Below are positions 7,919-16,561 of a stretch of 64,000 bases of DNA, piece after piece. A program made the translations under genes and the position numbers. How positions within the stretch are numbered: position 1 is the first letter of the stretch; each line of letters starts with the position of its first letter. Below the pieces are notes generated by a model, which saw only the letters and a list, made by a program, of their open reading frames with translations, was not told the DNA's origin and made no database searches. This stretch comes from an uncultured Lachnospiraceae bacterium (GTDB lineage Bacteria > Bacillota > Clostridia > Lachnospirales > Lachnospiraceae): the NCBI GenBank assembly GCA_910579465.1, contig CAJTUB010000004.1:436-64435 (forward strand), given 5' to 3'.

Positions 7919-10627
7919 ATGCACAAAGAGCTGGCAAAGACCTATGACCCGAAGGATATTGAGGGCAGGCTGTATGCAAAATGGCTGGAAAAAAAGTATT
8001 TCCATGCCGAACCGGATGAGACAAGGAAACCGTTTACGATTGTAATTCCGCCGCCGAATATTACCGGGCAGCTTCATATGGGACATGCACTGGATAATAC
8101 GATGCAGGATATTTTAATCCGCTATAAGAGGATGCAGGGCTATAATGCGCTCTGGCAGCCGGGGACGGACCATGCGAGCATTGCAACCGAGGTAAAGATT
8201 ATCGAGCAGATGAAAAAGGAAGGAATCGATAAGCATGACCTTGGCAGGGAGGGCTTCCTTAAGCGTGCATGGGAATGGAAAAAGGAGTACGGCGGACGGA
8301 TTGTCGAGCAGCTTAAGAAGCTCGGCTCCTCCTGCGACTGGGACAGGGAGCGCTTTACGATGGACGAGGGCTGCAATAAGGCAGTTGAGGAAGTGTTTGT
8401 AAAGCTTTATGAAAAGAAAATGATTTATAAGGGCTCCCGGATTGTCAACTGGTGCCCGGTATGTAAGACGTCGATTTCCGATGCCGAGGTAGAGTATGAG
8501 GAGCAGGCAGGGCATTTCTGGCATATCAAGTATCCGGTCGTCGGGACGGATGAGTTTTTAGAGTTTGCGACGACACGTCCGGAGACGATGCTCGGCGATA
8601 CCGCGGTAGCAGTCCATCCGGAGGATGAGCGGTATGCGCACCTCGTAGGAAAGACGGTAAGGGTGCCGTTTGTCGACCGCGAGATTCCGGTAATTGCGGA
8701 TGAGTACGTGGAACGGGAGTTTGGTACGGGCGTGGTAAAGATTACGCCGGCACACGACCCGAACGACTTTGAGGTAGGAAGGCGTCATAACCTGCCGGAA
8801 ATCAATATTATGAACGACGACGCGACGATTAACGCGGCAGGCGGGAAGTTTGCGGGAATGGACCGCTACGAGGCAAGAAAGCAGATTGTAAAAGAGCTTG
8901 ACGAGATGGGACTTTTAGTACGCATCGAGGACTATTCCCACAACGTAGGCACGCATGACCGCTGTAAGACAACGGTGGAGCCGCTAATCAAGCAGCAGTG
9001 GTTTGTCCGTATGGACGAGCTGATTCAGCCTGCGGCGGAGGCAGTCAGGAAAAAGGAGATTACGTTAGTCCCGGAGCGCATGGAGAAGACCTACTTTAAC
9101 TGGACGGATAACATCCGCGACTGGTGTATTTCCAGACAGCTCTGGTGGGGACACCGGATTCCGGCGTACTACTGCGAGCGCTGCGGCGAGGTGGTTGTGG
9201 CAAAGACCGCGGACGCGCCGGAGGTCTGCCCGAAGTGCGGGCACTCCCATTTAGAGCAGGACCCGGATACGCTGGATACCTGGTTTTCCTCTGCCCTGTG
9301 GCCGTTTTCCACGCTTGGCTGGCCGGAAATGACGGAGGATTTAAAGTATTTCTACCCGACGGATGTGCTGGTAACCGGCTACGATATTATTTTCTTCTGG
9401 GTAATCCGCATGATTTTTTCGGGCTACGAGCAGATGAAGGAAAAGCCGTTTAAGACGGTGCTGTTCCACGGTCTGGTCCGTGATTCCCAGGGAAGGAAGA
9501 TGAGCAAATCCTTAGGGAACGGAATCGACCCGCTTGAAATTATCGACCAGTACGGCGCGGATGCGCTTCGCTTTACCCTGATTACCGGAAACGCGCCGGG
9601 CAATGACATGCGCTTTTATATGGAGCGTGTGGAGGCGAGCAGGAACTTTGCGAACAAGGTCTGGAACGCAAGCCGCTTTATTATGATGAATATGCAGCAG
9701 ATGCTTTCAGAGGAGGCAGGGGACGCCTTGAACGCGGCAGCGGTGGCGGCTGCGGTCGATACGTCGGCGCTGACCGACGCGGATAAGTGGATTCTTTCCA
9801 AGGCAAATACGCTGGTCCGGGAGGTAACGGAGAACCTGGATAAGTTTGAAATGGGAATTGCGGCACAAAAGATTTACGATTTTATCTGGGAGGAGTTCTG
9901 CGACTGGTATATCGAGATGGTAAAGCCGCGTCTGTACGGAACCGACGTGCAGAGTAAGGCAGCGGCAATCTGGACGCTGCGCCATGTACTGACCGACGCA
10001 TTAAAGCTGCTTCATCCGTATATGCCGTTTGTAACTGAGGAGATTTTCTGTACGCTAAAGGACCTTGAGGGGAACCGGAGCGAGGAGTCGGTGGTAATTG
10101 CCTCCTGGCCGGAGTACAGCGAACGCGATTCCTTTGCGGCAGAGGAGGAAGCGGTGGAACGGATTAAGACCGCGGTAAAGGGCATCCGCAATGTGCGCAC
10201 GGAGATGAACGTACCGCCGAGCCGTAAGGCAACGGTCTTTGTCGTTTCCGGGAATGCGGGCGTCAGGGAGATTTTTGAAAACAGCAGGGTGTTTTTTGCG
10301 TCCCTCGGCGGCGCAAGCGAGGTAGTCATCCAGGCAACAAAGGAAGGCATCGATGAGGACGCAGTTTCCACGGTGATTCCGGATGCGACGATTTATATTC
10401 CGTTTGCAGACCTCGTGGATATCGAAAAGGAAATCGAACGTCTGCAAAAGGAAAAGGTGAGGCTGACAGGCGAGCTAAAGCGTGTGAACGGAATGCTTGC
10501 AAACCCGAACTTTGTCAATAAGGCGCCGGAGGCAAAGCTTGCCGAGGAGCGCGAGAAGCTTGAAAAGTATACGTCGATGATGGCGCAGGTGGAAGAGCGC
10601 CTGGAGCATCTGGAAAAGGTGCGGTAG
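7919..10627 (+). CDS. valS: Valyl-tRNA synthetase
   Basis: This 902-residue class I aminoacyl-tRNA synthetase charges tRNA-Val. The ATP-binding HIGH motif appears as PNITGQLHMGHAL near residue 45 and KMSKS as GRKMSKSLGNG near 525. The editing domain with TTRPETMLGDTAVAVHP is present. A pair of Cys-x2-Cys zinc-like motifs (YCERCGE and CPKCGHS) is seen near 425-445. The C terminus is the usual Val-specific coiled coil, rich in Glu and Lys. The ATG at 7919 follows AAAGGAG by 8 nt; an in-frame TTG at 7892 lacks a site. Expression is controlled by the T-box leader upstream. Confidence 0.97.
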   Translation: MHKELAKTYDPKDIEGRLYAKWLEKKYFHAEPDETRKPFTIVIPPPNITGQLHMGHALDNTMQDILIRYKRMQGYNALWQPGTDHASIATEVKIIEQMKKEGIDKHDLGREGFLKRAWEWKKEYGGRIVEQLKKLGSSCDWDRERFTMDEGCNKAVEEVFVKLYEKKMIYKGSRIVNWCPVCKTSISDAEVEYEEQAGHFWHIKYPVVGTDEFLEFATTRPETMLGDTAVAVHPEDERYAHLVGKTVRVPFVDREIPVIADEYVEREFGTGVVKITPAHDPNDFEVGRRHNLPEINIMNDDATINAAGGKFAGMDRYEARKQIVKELDEMGLLVRIEDYSHNVGTHDRCKTTVEPLIKQQWFVRMDELIQPAAEAVRKKEITLVPERMEKTYFNWTDNIRDWCISRQLWWGHRIPAYYCERCGEVVVAKTADAPEVCPKCGHSHLEQDPDTLDTWFSSALWPFSTLGWPEMTEDLKYFYPTDVLVTGYDIIFFWVIRMIFSGYEQMKEKPFKTVLFHGLVRDSQGRKMSKSLGNGIDPLEIIDQYGADALRFTLITGNAPGNDMRFYMERVEASRNFANKVWNASRFIMMNMQQMLSEEAGDALNAAAVAAAVDTSALTDADKWILSKANTLVREVTENLDKFEMGIAAQKIYDFIWEEFCDWYIEMVKPRLYGTDVQSKAAAIWTLRHVLTDALKLLHPYMPFVTEEIFCTLKDLEGNRSEESVVIASWPEYSERDSFAAEEEAVERIKTAVKGIRNVRTEMNVPPSRKATVFVVSGNAGVREIFENSRVFFASLGGASEVVIQATKEGIDEDAVSTVIPDATIYIPFADLVDIEKEIERLQKEKVRLTGELKRVNGMLANPNFVNKAPEAKLAEEREKLEKYTSMMAQVEERLEHLEKVR

Positions 10628-10639
10628 TGCAAAAGGGCC

Positions 10640-11326
10640 CTATGGCGTCAGCTTTTTGAGAAGTGCCACTGTAATTTCCGCTGAAATCTGAGAGGCATGC
10701 TCGCAGTTTTTTTCAAAGTTTTCAATGCCTTCATGCTCTGCCGTGTCCGTTATGGTCCTGATGGAGAGAAAAGGAACCTGATTGACATGGCAGACATGGG
10801 CGATAGCTGTTGTTTCCATATCCACGGAGAGCGGGGCATGCTTTTCATAAATGGCAGCCCGTTCGGAATTGTTGATAAACTGTTCCCCGGTAACGGCTGT
10901 CCCGAACAGGATACGGTGCTCCGAGGAGCGGCTGTAGTCTTGCGCAAGAGCCAGAAGCTCTGCCGAAGGCTTAAAATAGACCGACTCCATCCATGGATGA
11001 AACTCGGTCAGGATATCCTCTGCAACGTCGTGATATGCCATTTTATCTGCGATAACCGTGTCAAAAAGCCGGACACTGCCGTCGATTGCGCCGGCGGTTC
11101 CGGCATTTATTATAATATCGGTATGGAAGGCATCGATAAGAAGCTGCGCGGCAATTGCCGCATTGACCTTACACACCCCGCTGTATAACACGACAACGGG
11201 AACGTCTCCGATCAGTCCCTCGTGAAACTGAAGCATCGCCCGTGTCGTCACCGTATCATTTTTCAAATATGGGAGAAATGGAAAAAACTCCGTATCCCCG
11301 GCACATAAAATTCCTACCTTTTTCAT
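10640..11326 (-). CDS. mtnN: 5'-methylthioadenosine/S-adenosylhomocysteine nucleosidase
   Basis: This 228-residue cytosolic enzyme cleaves adenine from MTA and SAH, recycling by-products of SAM-dependent reactions. Family motifs are the N-terminal GILCAGDTEFFPFL with the substrate-contacting Glu, INAGTAGAI, the ribose-binding SVDMETTAIAHVC, and the catalytic Asp in IRTITDTAEHEG. The length is normal for the family. It converges with valS, with 12 bp between the stops. It is transcribed alone from a promoter at 11357-11385. Confidence 0.93.
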   Translation of the reverse strand: MKKVGILCAGDTEFFPFLPYLKNDTVTTRAMLQFHEGLIGDVPVVVLYSGVCKVNAAIAAQLLIDAFHTDIIINAGTAGAIDGSVRLFDTVIADKMAYHDVAEDILTEFHPWMESVYFKPSAELLALAQDYSRSSEHRILFGTAVTGEQFINNSERAAIYEKHAPLSVDMETTAIAHVCHVNQVPFLSIRTITDTAEHEGIENFEKNCEHASQISAEITVALLKKLTP

Positions 11327-11356
11327 AAACCGGCTCCTTCCGTGTAGTTTTAGGAT

Positions 11357-11385
11357 ATTGTATCACGGGGCGCATTTTTTGTCTA
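11357..11385 (-). promoter_or_regulatory. Promoter of the MTA/SAH nucleosidase gene
   Basis: On the minus strand TAGACA (11380-11385) and TACAAT (11357-11362) are 17 bp apart, about 30 bp upstream of the start codon. Confidence 0.65.
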
Positions 11386-11387
11386 TG

Positions 11388-11663
11388 GTAAGCTGCCTTA
11401 AGCTTCCGCATTTTTTGCATAAGCCTGAGCACGTCCCGGTCACCGCTTGTTGTCCTGATTTTGCATTTGTCCGACGGACCGCGGTTTTTAGCGGAACCGG
11501 AATCACCTCTTAGAGATGTTTAGGCGCGAGGACGCCACCGAGCGGCTTAACAGCTCTTAGAGGAAGTCCGGTGGAGCGTTCGCGCTTGCAAAATCAGGAC
11601 AACAAGCGGCGACCGGGACATAACATGACATACAAAATGCGGAAACTCAAGTAAGCAGCCTGT
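11388..11663 (+). repeat. Composite inverted repeat, copy B (core on plus strand)
   Basis: A perfect 23-bp arm pair lies at 11443-11465 and 11587-11609, a perfect 9-bp outer pair GTCCCGGTC/GACCGGGAC at 11433-11441 and 11611-11619, and an outermost pairing TTCCGCATTTT/AAAATGCGGAA near 11404 and 11635. The enclosed core carries the family sequence GTCCGACGGACCGCGG through AGGAAGTCCGGTGGAGCG. The arm sequences are unrelated to those of copy A apart from TTTTGCA at the core boundary. It lies in the 544-bp spacer between divergent mtnN and the small gene at 11871. Confidence 0.85.
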
Positions 11664-11718
11664 AGAATACAAAAGGACGTCTTAGCACTTTCCCGGCAAA
11701 AAGGAAAAATGGCAGGAA

Positions 11719-11760
11719 AGGGCGATATTGTTCAAAAAAGAAGCGATATTGCCTTTTTTT
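11719..11760 (+). terminator. Strong intrinsic terminator in a divergent spacer
   Basis: GGCGATATTG (11721-11730) pairs along its full length, including two G-T pairs, with CGATATTGCC (11744-11753) and is followed by seven T residues. It points along the plus strand, downstream of repeat copy B and upstream of the next promoter, where no plus-strand gene needs terminating. Confidence 0.8.
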
Positions 11761-11793
11761 GTGCAGGAGAATAAAAAAAGTAGGGAGAAGCTA

Positions 11794-11822
11794 TTGATTT
11801 TTCAGGCGTTTGTCTATATGAT
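11794..11822 (+). promoter_or_regulatory. Promoter of the small gene and zinc-ribbon/TPR gene
   Basis: TTGATT (11794-11799) and TATGAT (11817-11822) are separated by 17 bp, about 50 bp upstream of the ATG at 11871. Confidence 0.75.
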
Positions 11823-11870
11823 AATGTAGGAAGGCTATTTTGGAACGGGTACGAGACAGGAGGAAAGAGG

Positions 11871-12014
11871 ATGTTAAATTACGAAGAAGAACTTGCGAGG
11901 TTCCAGCCGAGTCTGGAGATTGACCAGGCGGAGGAAGCAATTTTAAATAATGACCTGACGGATTTGTCGGATTTACTGGAGCAGGCGGTTACGGGAAAAA
12001 AGGAGAAAAGGTAG
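11871..12014 (+). CDS. Small conserved-looking acidic protein, 47 residues
   Basis: This short open frame has an AGGAGGAAAGAGG ribosome site directly upstream and ends 8 bp before the next start codon, so the two genes are probably an operon. The protein is helical in character and acidic. It begins MLNYEEELARFQPSLEID, carries a DLTDLSDLLEQAV helix, and ends in the basic tail GKKEKR. No signal peptide or membrane segment is seen. I do not recognise a family. Confidence 0.6.
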   Translation: MLNYEEELARFQPSLEIDQAEEAILNNDLTDLSDLLEQAVTGKKEKR

Positions 12015-12022
12015 GGATTACG

Positions 12023-13462
12023 ATGGATTGTCCGAGATGCGGATATGAGATAGGGCGGAACCGCCGGTATTGCGAACGATGCGGGAGCGATGCCGTTGCC
12101 GCAGAGCGTTTATATAAGCTGTCGAACCGGTATTATAACGAGGGTTTAGACAGGGCGCGCGTACGGGATTTGTCCGGCGCTGTGGTGATGCTGAAAAGAA
12201 GCCTGGAATGTAACAAACGGAATATAGAGGCGAGGAACCTTCTCGGGCTGGTTTATTTTGAACTGGGAGAGGCGGTTGCCGCGCTGAGCGAATGGATTAT
12301 CAGTAAGCATTTTATGCCGGAAAATAATCTTGCCGATTACTTTATGAACAAGGTGCAGTCAAACCCGGCAAAGTTTGATACGGTCAATCAGACCATTAAA
12401 AAGTTCAATCAGGCGCTTGCTTATGCAAAGCAGGGAAATGAAGACCTTGCGATGCTCCAGCTGAAAAAGGTAATCAGCGTCTGCCCCAGTTACGTCCGGG
12501 CGCTGCAGCTTCTTGCGCTGCTTTATATGAAGAACGAAGAGTATGAAAAGGCAAGGCGCTGTCTTTTAAGGGCACAAAAGACAGATGTTGCAAATACGAC
12601 GACCCTGCTGTATCTGAAGGAAGTGGAACGGGTGCTGAACCCGGAAGGAGGCGCGGTACATACCGAGAAGAAGCTGGAGAACACCTCGTACCATATCGCA
12701 CCGCCGACGGTGAATCTTCAGGAGGACAGGCCCAATTATATTGCGTTTATTACCTTTTTTGCGGGCATTCTGATCGGGGTTGCGGTTCTTTACTGGCTGG
12801 TAGTGCCGACGGTGCGTTCCAGTGTGAAGGCAGAATATGCAAATGAGGAACGGGATTACGGGGCAGAGATTGCCTCCTATACGACGACGATTTCTGTTCT
12901 GCAGAATGAAAAGGCGGATCTGGCGGACAAGCTTGCAAAGGCGGAAAGCAGCATTGCGGATTTGAAAAAGGAGAATGCCTCGGCAAATGCGTTCGACCCG
13001 GCGGCCTATGAAGAGGTGCTGCTTCTGGTCGCAGAGTTCCCAAAGATGCAGGAGAAGATAGCAAAGGCGGAGGAAGAGGAAGAAATCACGCAGATGTTAG
13101 AGGAGCTGACTGCTTATGCGGGGCGGCTGACAGAGCATAAGGAGACCGCACTTGCACGCCGGAGGACTGCCGTAGTATATCAGGGAATCATGGATGAGAT
13201 ATTCGCAAAGGTAAAGCAGTATGCATACAATTACGGCTATGAGCTGTATAATGCCGGAAGGTATGCGGAGGCGGCAGGGTATCTGCAGGCAGCCTACGAA
13301 GCCGGGGGAACCGATGCGGATACGTTGTATTTTCTCGGACGCTCCTACCAGCGCTCGGAGCAGGAGAGCCAGGCAAGGATTTATTTACAGATGGTAGTTA
13401 ATCAATACCCGGACAGTGAGCGTGCGCAAATGGCGCACCAGTGTATGGAAGGATTGAATTAA
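12023..13462 (+). CDS. Zinc-ribbon, TPR and coiled-coil membrane protein
   Basis: This is a 479-residue protein. Cysteines 3, 6, 17 and 20 form an N-terminal zinc ribbon. TPR-like helices span about residues 25-205. One transmembrane segment (about 238-262, FITFFAGILIGVAVLYWLVV) is followed by a Glu/Lys-rich coiled coil (about 275-385) and a C-terminal pair of TPRs ending LGRSYQRSEQESQARIYLQM. With no signal peptide, the ribbon and first TPR block should be cytoplasmic and the coiled coil and last TPRs extracytoplasmic. The function is unknown; the layout suggests a scaffold across the membrane. A terminator follows, so it is separate from the spoIIA operon. Confidence 0.8.
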   Translation: MDCPRCGYEIGRNRRYCERCGSDAVAAERLYKLSNRYYNEGLDRARVRDLSGAVVMLKRSLECNKRNIEARNLLGLVYFELGEAVAALSEWIISKHFMPENNLADYFMNKVQSNPAKFDTVNQTIKKFNQALAYAKQGNEDLAMLQLKKVISVCPSYVRALQLLALLYMKNEEYEKARRCLLRAQKTDVANTTTLLYLKEVERVLNPEGGAVHTEKKLENTSYHIAPPTVNLQEDRPNYIAFITFFAGILIGVAVLYWLVVPTVRSSVKAEYANEERDYGAEIASYTTTISVLQNEKADLADKLAKAESSIADLKKENASANAFDPAAYEEVLLLVAEFPKMQEKIAKAEEEEEITQMLEELTAYAGRLTEHKETALARRRTAVVYQGIMDEIFAKVKQYAYNYGYELYNAGRYAEAAGYLQAAYEAGGTDADTLYFLGRSYQRSEQESQARIYLQMVVNQYPDSERAQMAHQCMEGLN

Positions 13463-13487
13463 CATAGAAAATCGCAGGAATTATTAC

Positions 13488-13524
13488 GAAAGAAGACATG
13501 GCAGGTTCATGTCTTTTTTCTTTC
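13488..13524 (+). terminator. Intrinsic terminator after the zinc-ribbon/TPR gene
   Basis: GAAAGAAGACATG pairs with CATGTCTTTTTTCTTTC around a seven-base loop, giving a long stem with a T-rich 3' side. Confidence 0.85.
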
Positions 13525-13560
13525 CGCAGAATGCGCACCAGTGCGGGCGGGAGATGCCGC

Positions 13561-13590
13561 AAGCGGCTGCAAGTGGCTGCAAGTGGCTGC
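13561..13590 (+). repeat. Three tandem copies of a 10-bp unit
   Basis: AAGCGGCTGC is followed by two exact copies of AAGTGGCTGC, just upstream of the spoIIAA ribosome site. The unit does not resemble a sigma-H promoter, and no confident promoter was found for spoIIAA. Confidence 0.6.
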
Positions 13591-13624
13591 GGGAAATTAA
13601 GGATACTGCGGGAAAGGAGGAAAA

Positions 13625-13987
13625 ATGCAGGCAGCAGAGTATGAAGTAAGGGAGAATATGCTAATCATTCATTTAAAGGCGGATCTGGACCACCATACCG
13701 CGCTTGCGGTGCGGGAAACGGCAGATACCCTGTTAGCACGCAGTAAGGCAAAGAATATTCTGTTTGATTTTACCGGAGTGGAGTTTATGGACAGCTCGGG
13801 AATCGGAGTGATTATGGGACGTTACCGGCAGGTCATTTTCCAGGGGGGACGTGTCGGCGTCATGGGCGTCGGGAAAAATGTAGAGAGGATTTTTACATTT
13901 TCCGGACTGTATAAAATCGTGGAGCAGTATGAAACGGCAGAGGAAGCGTTTGTGCGTCCGGCAAAGGAGTGCTTCGGAAGCAGATAA
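13625..13987 (+). CDS. spoIIAA: Anti-sigma F factor antagonist SpoIIAA
   Basis: This 120-residue STAS-domain protein has the phosphorylation site FMDSSGIGVIMGR (Ser57/Ser58; the B. subtilis site is Ser58). Unphosphorylated SpoIIAA binds SpoIIAB and frees SigF in the forespore; SpoIIAB phosphorylates it and SpoIIE reverses that. The AAAGGAGG site is directly upstream. It is the first gene of the conserved spoIIA operon, 34 bp before spoIIAB. Confidence 0.96.
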   Translation: MQAAEYEVRENMLIIHLKADLDHHTALAVRETADTLLARSKAKNILFDFTGVEFMDSSGIGVIMGRYRQVIFQGGRVGVMGVGKNVERIFTFSGLYKIVEQYETAEEAFVRPAKECFGSR

Positions 13988-14021
13988 AGTGTAAGGCGAG
14001 AAGAAAAAAGGAGGCAGGAGA

Positions 14022-14447
14022 GTGGAGAAATATGATAACGAAATGCGTCTGACGTTTCAGGCAAAGTCCTGTAACGAGGCATTGGCGCGGATGACGGTAG
14101 CGGCATTTTTAACTCCGTTAAACCCGACACTGACGGAGCTTGCGGATACAAAGACGGCGGTGTCGGAGGCTGTAACGAATGCGATTATTCATGGTTACGG
14201 TGAAGAAGGGGGAATTGTGGAGCTTTGGTGCGCGAGAAAGGACCGGGAGGTGTTCTTCCATATCAAGGATACCGGAAAAGGCATCGCGGATATCGCGGCA
14301 GCAATGGAGCCGATGTATACGTCAAAGCCGGAGCTGGAGCGTTCCGGTATGGGATTTTCTTTTATGGAGGCGTTTACGGACGAGCTGTCAGTAGAGTCCG
14401 CAGTGGGAGAAGGAACCGTGATTAAGATGCGCAAGGTAATCGGGTAG
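14022..14447 (+). CDS. spoIIAB: Anti-sigma F factor SpoIIAB
   Basis: This 141-residue GHKL-family kinase shows the ATP-lid motifs EAVTNAIIHGY (N box), DTGKGI (G1) and GMGFSFME (G2). It holds SigF inactive and phosphorylates SpoIIAA. Translation starts at GTG 14022, supported by AAAAGGAGG at 14006-14014. It lies between spoIIAA and sigF with short gaps, as in other endospore formers. Confidence 0.96.
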   Translation: MEKYDNEMRLTFQAKSCNEALARMTVAAFLTPLNPTLTELADTKTAVSEAVTNAIIHGYGEEGGIVELWCARKDREVFFHIKDTGKGIADIAAAMEPMYTSKPELERSGMGFSFMEAFTDELSVESAVGEGTVIKMRKVIG

Positions 14448-14463
14448 ACAAAAGGAGGAGAGC

Positions 14464-15177
14464 TTGGATACAATCGGACTCATACGTCTGTCGCAGTCAG
14501 GTGACAGGCAGGCCAGGGAGCAGCTGATTACCGAGAATGTCGGACTGGTTTGGAGTATGGTGCGGCGTTTTACGGGACGCGGCTGCGAAGCGGAGGATTT
14601 ATTTCAGATAGGAACCATCGGGCTGATAAAGGCAATTGATAAGTTCGACGTGTCCTTTGATGTAAAATTCTCTACCTATGCAGTACCGATGATAAGCGGG
14701 GAAATTAAACGTTTCCTCAGGGATGACGGAATGATAAAGGTGAGCAGGACGTTAAAGGAAAACAATATCCGGCTCAGGGCATCCGGCGAGAGGCTTCTGG
14801 CACGGCTTGGCAGGGATGCGACTCTCGAAGAAATCGCCGAGGATACCGGGATGAGCATGGAAGATATTGTGCTTGCCATGGAGGCATGTACGGAGGTCGA
14901 GTCCCTTTCGAAGCCGATTAATCATGCAGACGGAAGCGAAAGCACCCTGGCGGAGCGGCTGGCAGGCGAGGAGGACGCGACAGAGAAGATTGTCAACCAC
15001 CTTGTGACAAAGCAGCTTCTGGATATGCTGGGGGAGGAGGAGCGGCGCCTGATTGAACTCCGCTATTTTGAAAATAAAACGCAGACTGAGATTGCAGGAA
15101 TGCTCGGCGTCAGCCAGGTCCAGGTCAGCCGGATGGAAAAGAAAATATTGCAGCGCATGCGGAGCCTGCTTGCATAA
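14464..15177 (+). CDS. sigF: RNA polymerase sigma-F factor
   Basis: This 237-residue sigma-70 family factor directs early forespore transcription. Region 2 contains AEDLFQIGTIGLIKAIDKFD, region 3 LRASGERLLARLGRDATLEEIAEDTG, and region 4 the helix-turn-helix KTQTEIAGMLGVSQVQVSRMEKK. The start codon is TTG at 14464, with AAAGGAGGA ending about 4 bp upstream. It completes the spoIIA operon and is followed by spoVA genes, as in Bacillus and many Clostridia. Confidence 0.96.
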   Translation: MDTIGLIRLSQSGDRQAREQLITENVGLVWSMVRRFTGRGCEAEDLFQIGTIGLIKAIDKFDVSFDVKFSTYAVPMISGEIKRFLRDDGMIKVSRTLKENNIRLRASGERLLARLGRDATLEEIAEDTGMSMEDIVLAMEACTEVESLSKPINHADGSESTLAERLAGEEDATEKIVNHLVTKQLLDMLGEEERRLIELRYFENKTQTEIAGMLGVSQVQVSRMEKKILQRMRSLLA

Positions 15178-15230
15178 TTTCTACAAAAACGGCACATACT
15201 TCCGTCAGTATTACGAAAGGCGGTGAAAGG

Positions 15231-15416
15231 ATGACAGCAAAACAAAGAGTAGTCCTGGCAATTGCAGCAGTATTTCTTTTGGCAGTGATTGTCTTTTTTA
15301 TCTGGTATCTGCAAAGACCGGAGCATACGCCGGAGGGAACCTTAGTGTACCGTGAAGCATATATGCGGATTGCGGAGCAGCCTTGGCAGGGGGAGCGCTT
15401 ATGTCACAACAGGTAA
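15231..15416 (+). CDS. Small single-pass membrane protein between sigF and spoVAA
   Basis: This 61-residue protein has one N-terminal transmembrane helix (about residues 6-26, VVLAIAAVFLLAVIVFFIWYL) and a short hydrophilic tail, TPEGTLVYREAYMRIAEQPW. A GAAAGGCGGTGAAAGG site precedes the ATG. Its last 16 bp overlap the start of spoVAA, which suggests translational coupling. The position implies forespore expression with SigF or SpoVA. I do not recognise a named family. Confidence 0.6.
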   Translation: MTAKQRVVLAIAAVFLLAVIVFFIWYLQRPEHTPEGTLVYREAYMRIAEQPWQGERLCHNR

Positions 15417-16036
15417 ACGTATTTTTATATTTTGAGCAGTGTATTCTTGTCAATAAACGCAGGGTGCTCCTTTCCGATGTTGCTTCCGTGTATACAAGCG
15501 ACCCGGTGATGAAGCAGAAAATCGAAGCGATAGAGCTGCATGTATTTTCCGGGAAAAAGAAAGAAAAGCTTCCCTTTTGTGTAATGAAGGTAATCGAGCT
15601 GATCGGGACGGCATATCCGGACGTATCCGTCAGCCCGCTCGGCGAACCGGATTTTATCGTGGAATACAAACCGGCGGAAAAGAAGAAGTATGAAAAGCTG
15701 TTAGACTGGACGAAGGCAGCGTTTGTCTGCCTGACCGTGTTTTTCGGCTCGGCATTTACGATAATGACGTTTAACAAGGACGCCAGCGTGGAAGAAATCT
15801 TTGCCTTACTCTATAAGATGACGGAGGGAGCAGAACGGAGCTCGCCTGGCGAGCTTGAGATTGCATACAGCATCGGACTTCCCATCGGGATTATCCTGTT
15901 CTTCAACCACTTTCTGCGTAAGAAAATTGACAGTGACCCGACGCCGCTGCAGGTGCAGATGCGCCAGTATGAGAAGGATGTTAATTCCACCATAATCGAG
16001 AATGCGACGAGAGAGGGGAAGGAAGAAAATGTCTGA
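15401..16036 (+). CDS. spoVAA: Stage V sporulation protein AA
   Basis: This 211-residue protein matches SpoVAA: a soluble N-terminal half beginning VNVFLYFEQCILVNKRRVLL, then two hydrophobic helices (about 115-130 and 160-175). SpoVA proteins form the inner-membrane channel for dipicolinic acid in spores. The ATG at 15401 follows AGGGGGAG by 4-5 nt; an upstream in-frame TTG at 15383 has no site. The 3' end overlaps spoVAB by 8 bp. Confidence 0.88.
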   Translation: MSQQVNVFLYFEQCILVNKRRVLLSDVASVYTSDPVMKQKIEAIELHVFSGKKKEKLPFCVMKVIELIGTAYPDVSVSPLGEPDFIVEYKPAEKKKYEKLLDWTKAAFVCLTVFFGSAFTIMTFNKDASVEEIFALLYKMTEGAERSSPGELEIAYSIGLPIGIILFFNHFLRKKIDSDPTPLQVQMRQYEKDVNSTIIENATREGKEENV

Positions 16037-16457
16037 GATATTCCGAACGGTTCTTTACTGCTTTGCGGGGCTTTCCTTCGGCGTAGCCGTAGCGGGCGGG
16101 CTATTTGCATTTATTACAACAGTCGGCGTGGTAACGAGGCTTGCGGCAGGAACAAAAACGGCAAAGTATGTGATGCTGTATGAAACCGTTTCCGTGTTCG
16201 GCGTGACACTTGCTAATATTTTTGATCTGTTCCGTCTGGACTTCTCCTGCGGGACATTCTCCCGGGGTGCATACGGCTTGTTCTCGGGTATCTTTGTCGG
16301 CTGCCTTGCGGCGGCGTTAGCGGAGGTAGTAAGGGTAATCCCGGTATTTGCGAAAAGAATTAAGCTGCGCGTCGGCATGTCGCTTATCGTGGTGGCATTT
16401 GCCCTCGGAAAAGGGCTTGGCGCATGGTACCAGCTGATTCTCGGAGCAGGGAAATAG
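16029..16457 (+). CDS. spoVAB: Stage V sporulation protein AB
   Basis: This 142-residue polytopic membrane protein matches SpoVAB, with helices such as VLYCFAGLSFGVAVAGGLFAF and LFSGIFVGCLAAALAEVVRVI. The start ATG at 16029 overlaps the spoVAA stop and is preceded by GAGGGGAAGGAAG. It should work with the other SpoVA proteins in DPA movement. It is followed after about 100 bp by spoVAC. Confidence 0.88.
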   Translation: MSEIFRTVLYCFAGLSFGVAVAGGLFAFITTVGVVTRLAAGTKTAKYVMLYETVSVFGVTLANIFDLFRLDFSCGTFSRGAYGLFSGIFVGCLAAALAEVVRVIPVFAKRIKLRVGMSLIVVAFALGKGLGAWYQLILGAGK

Positions 16458-16561
16458 GAGGAAGTCCGGCAAAGTGCTGCGTCTGCAAATAAGGCGCTAC
16501 ACAGCCGGGACGCAGGATGGCAGGGAAAATGCACAGGAAAACGGAGAAAGGAGCGGCGTTT

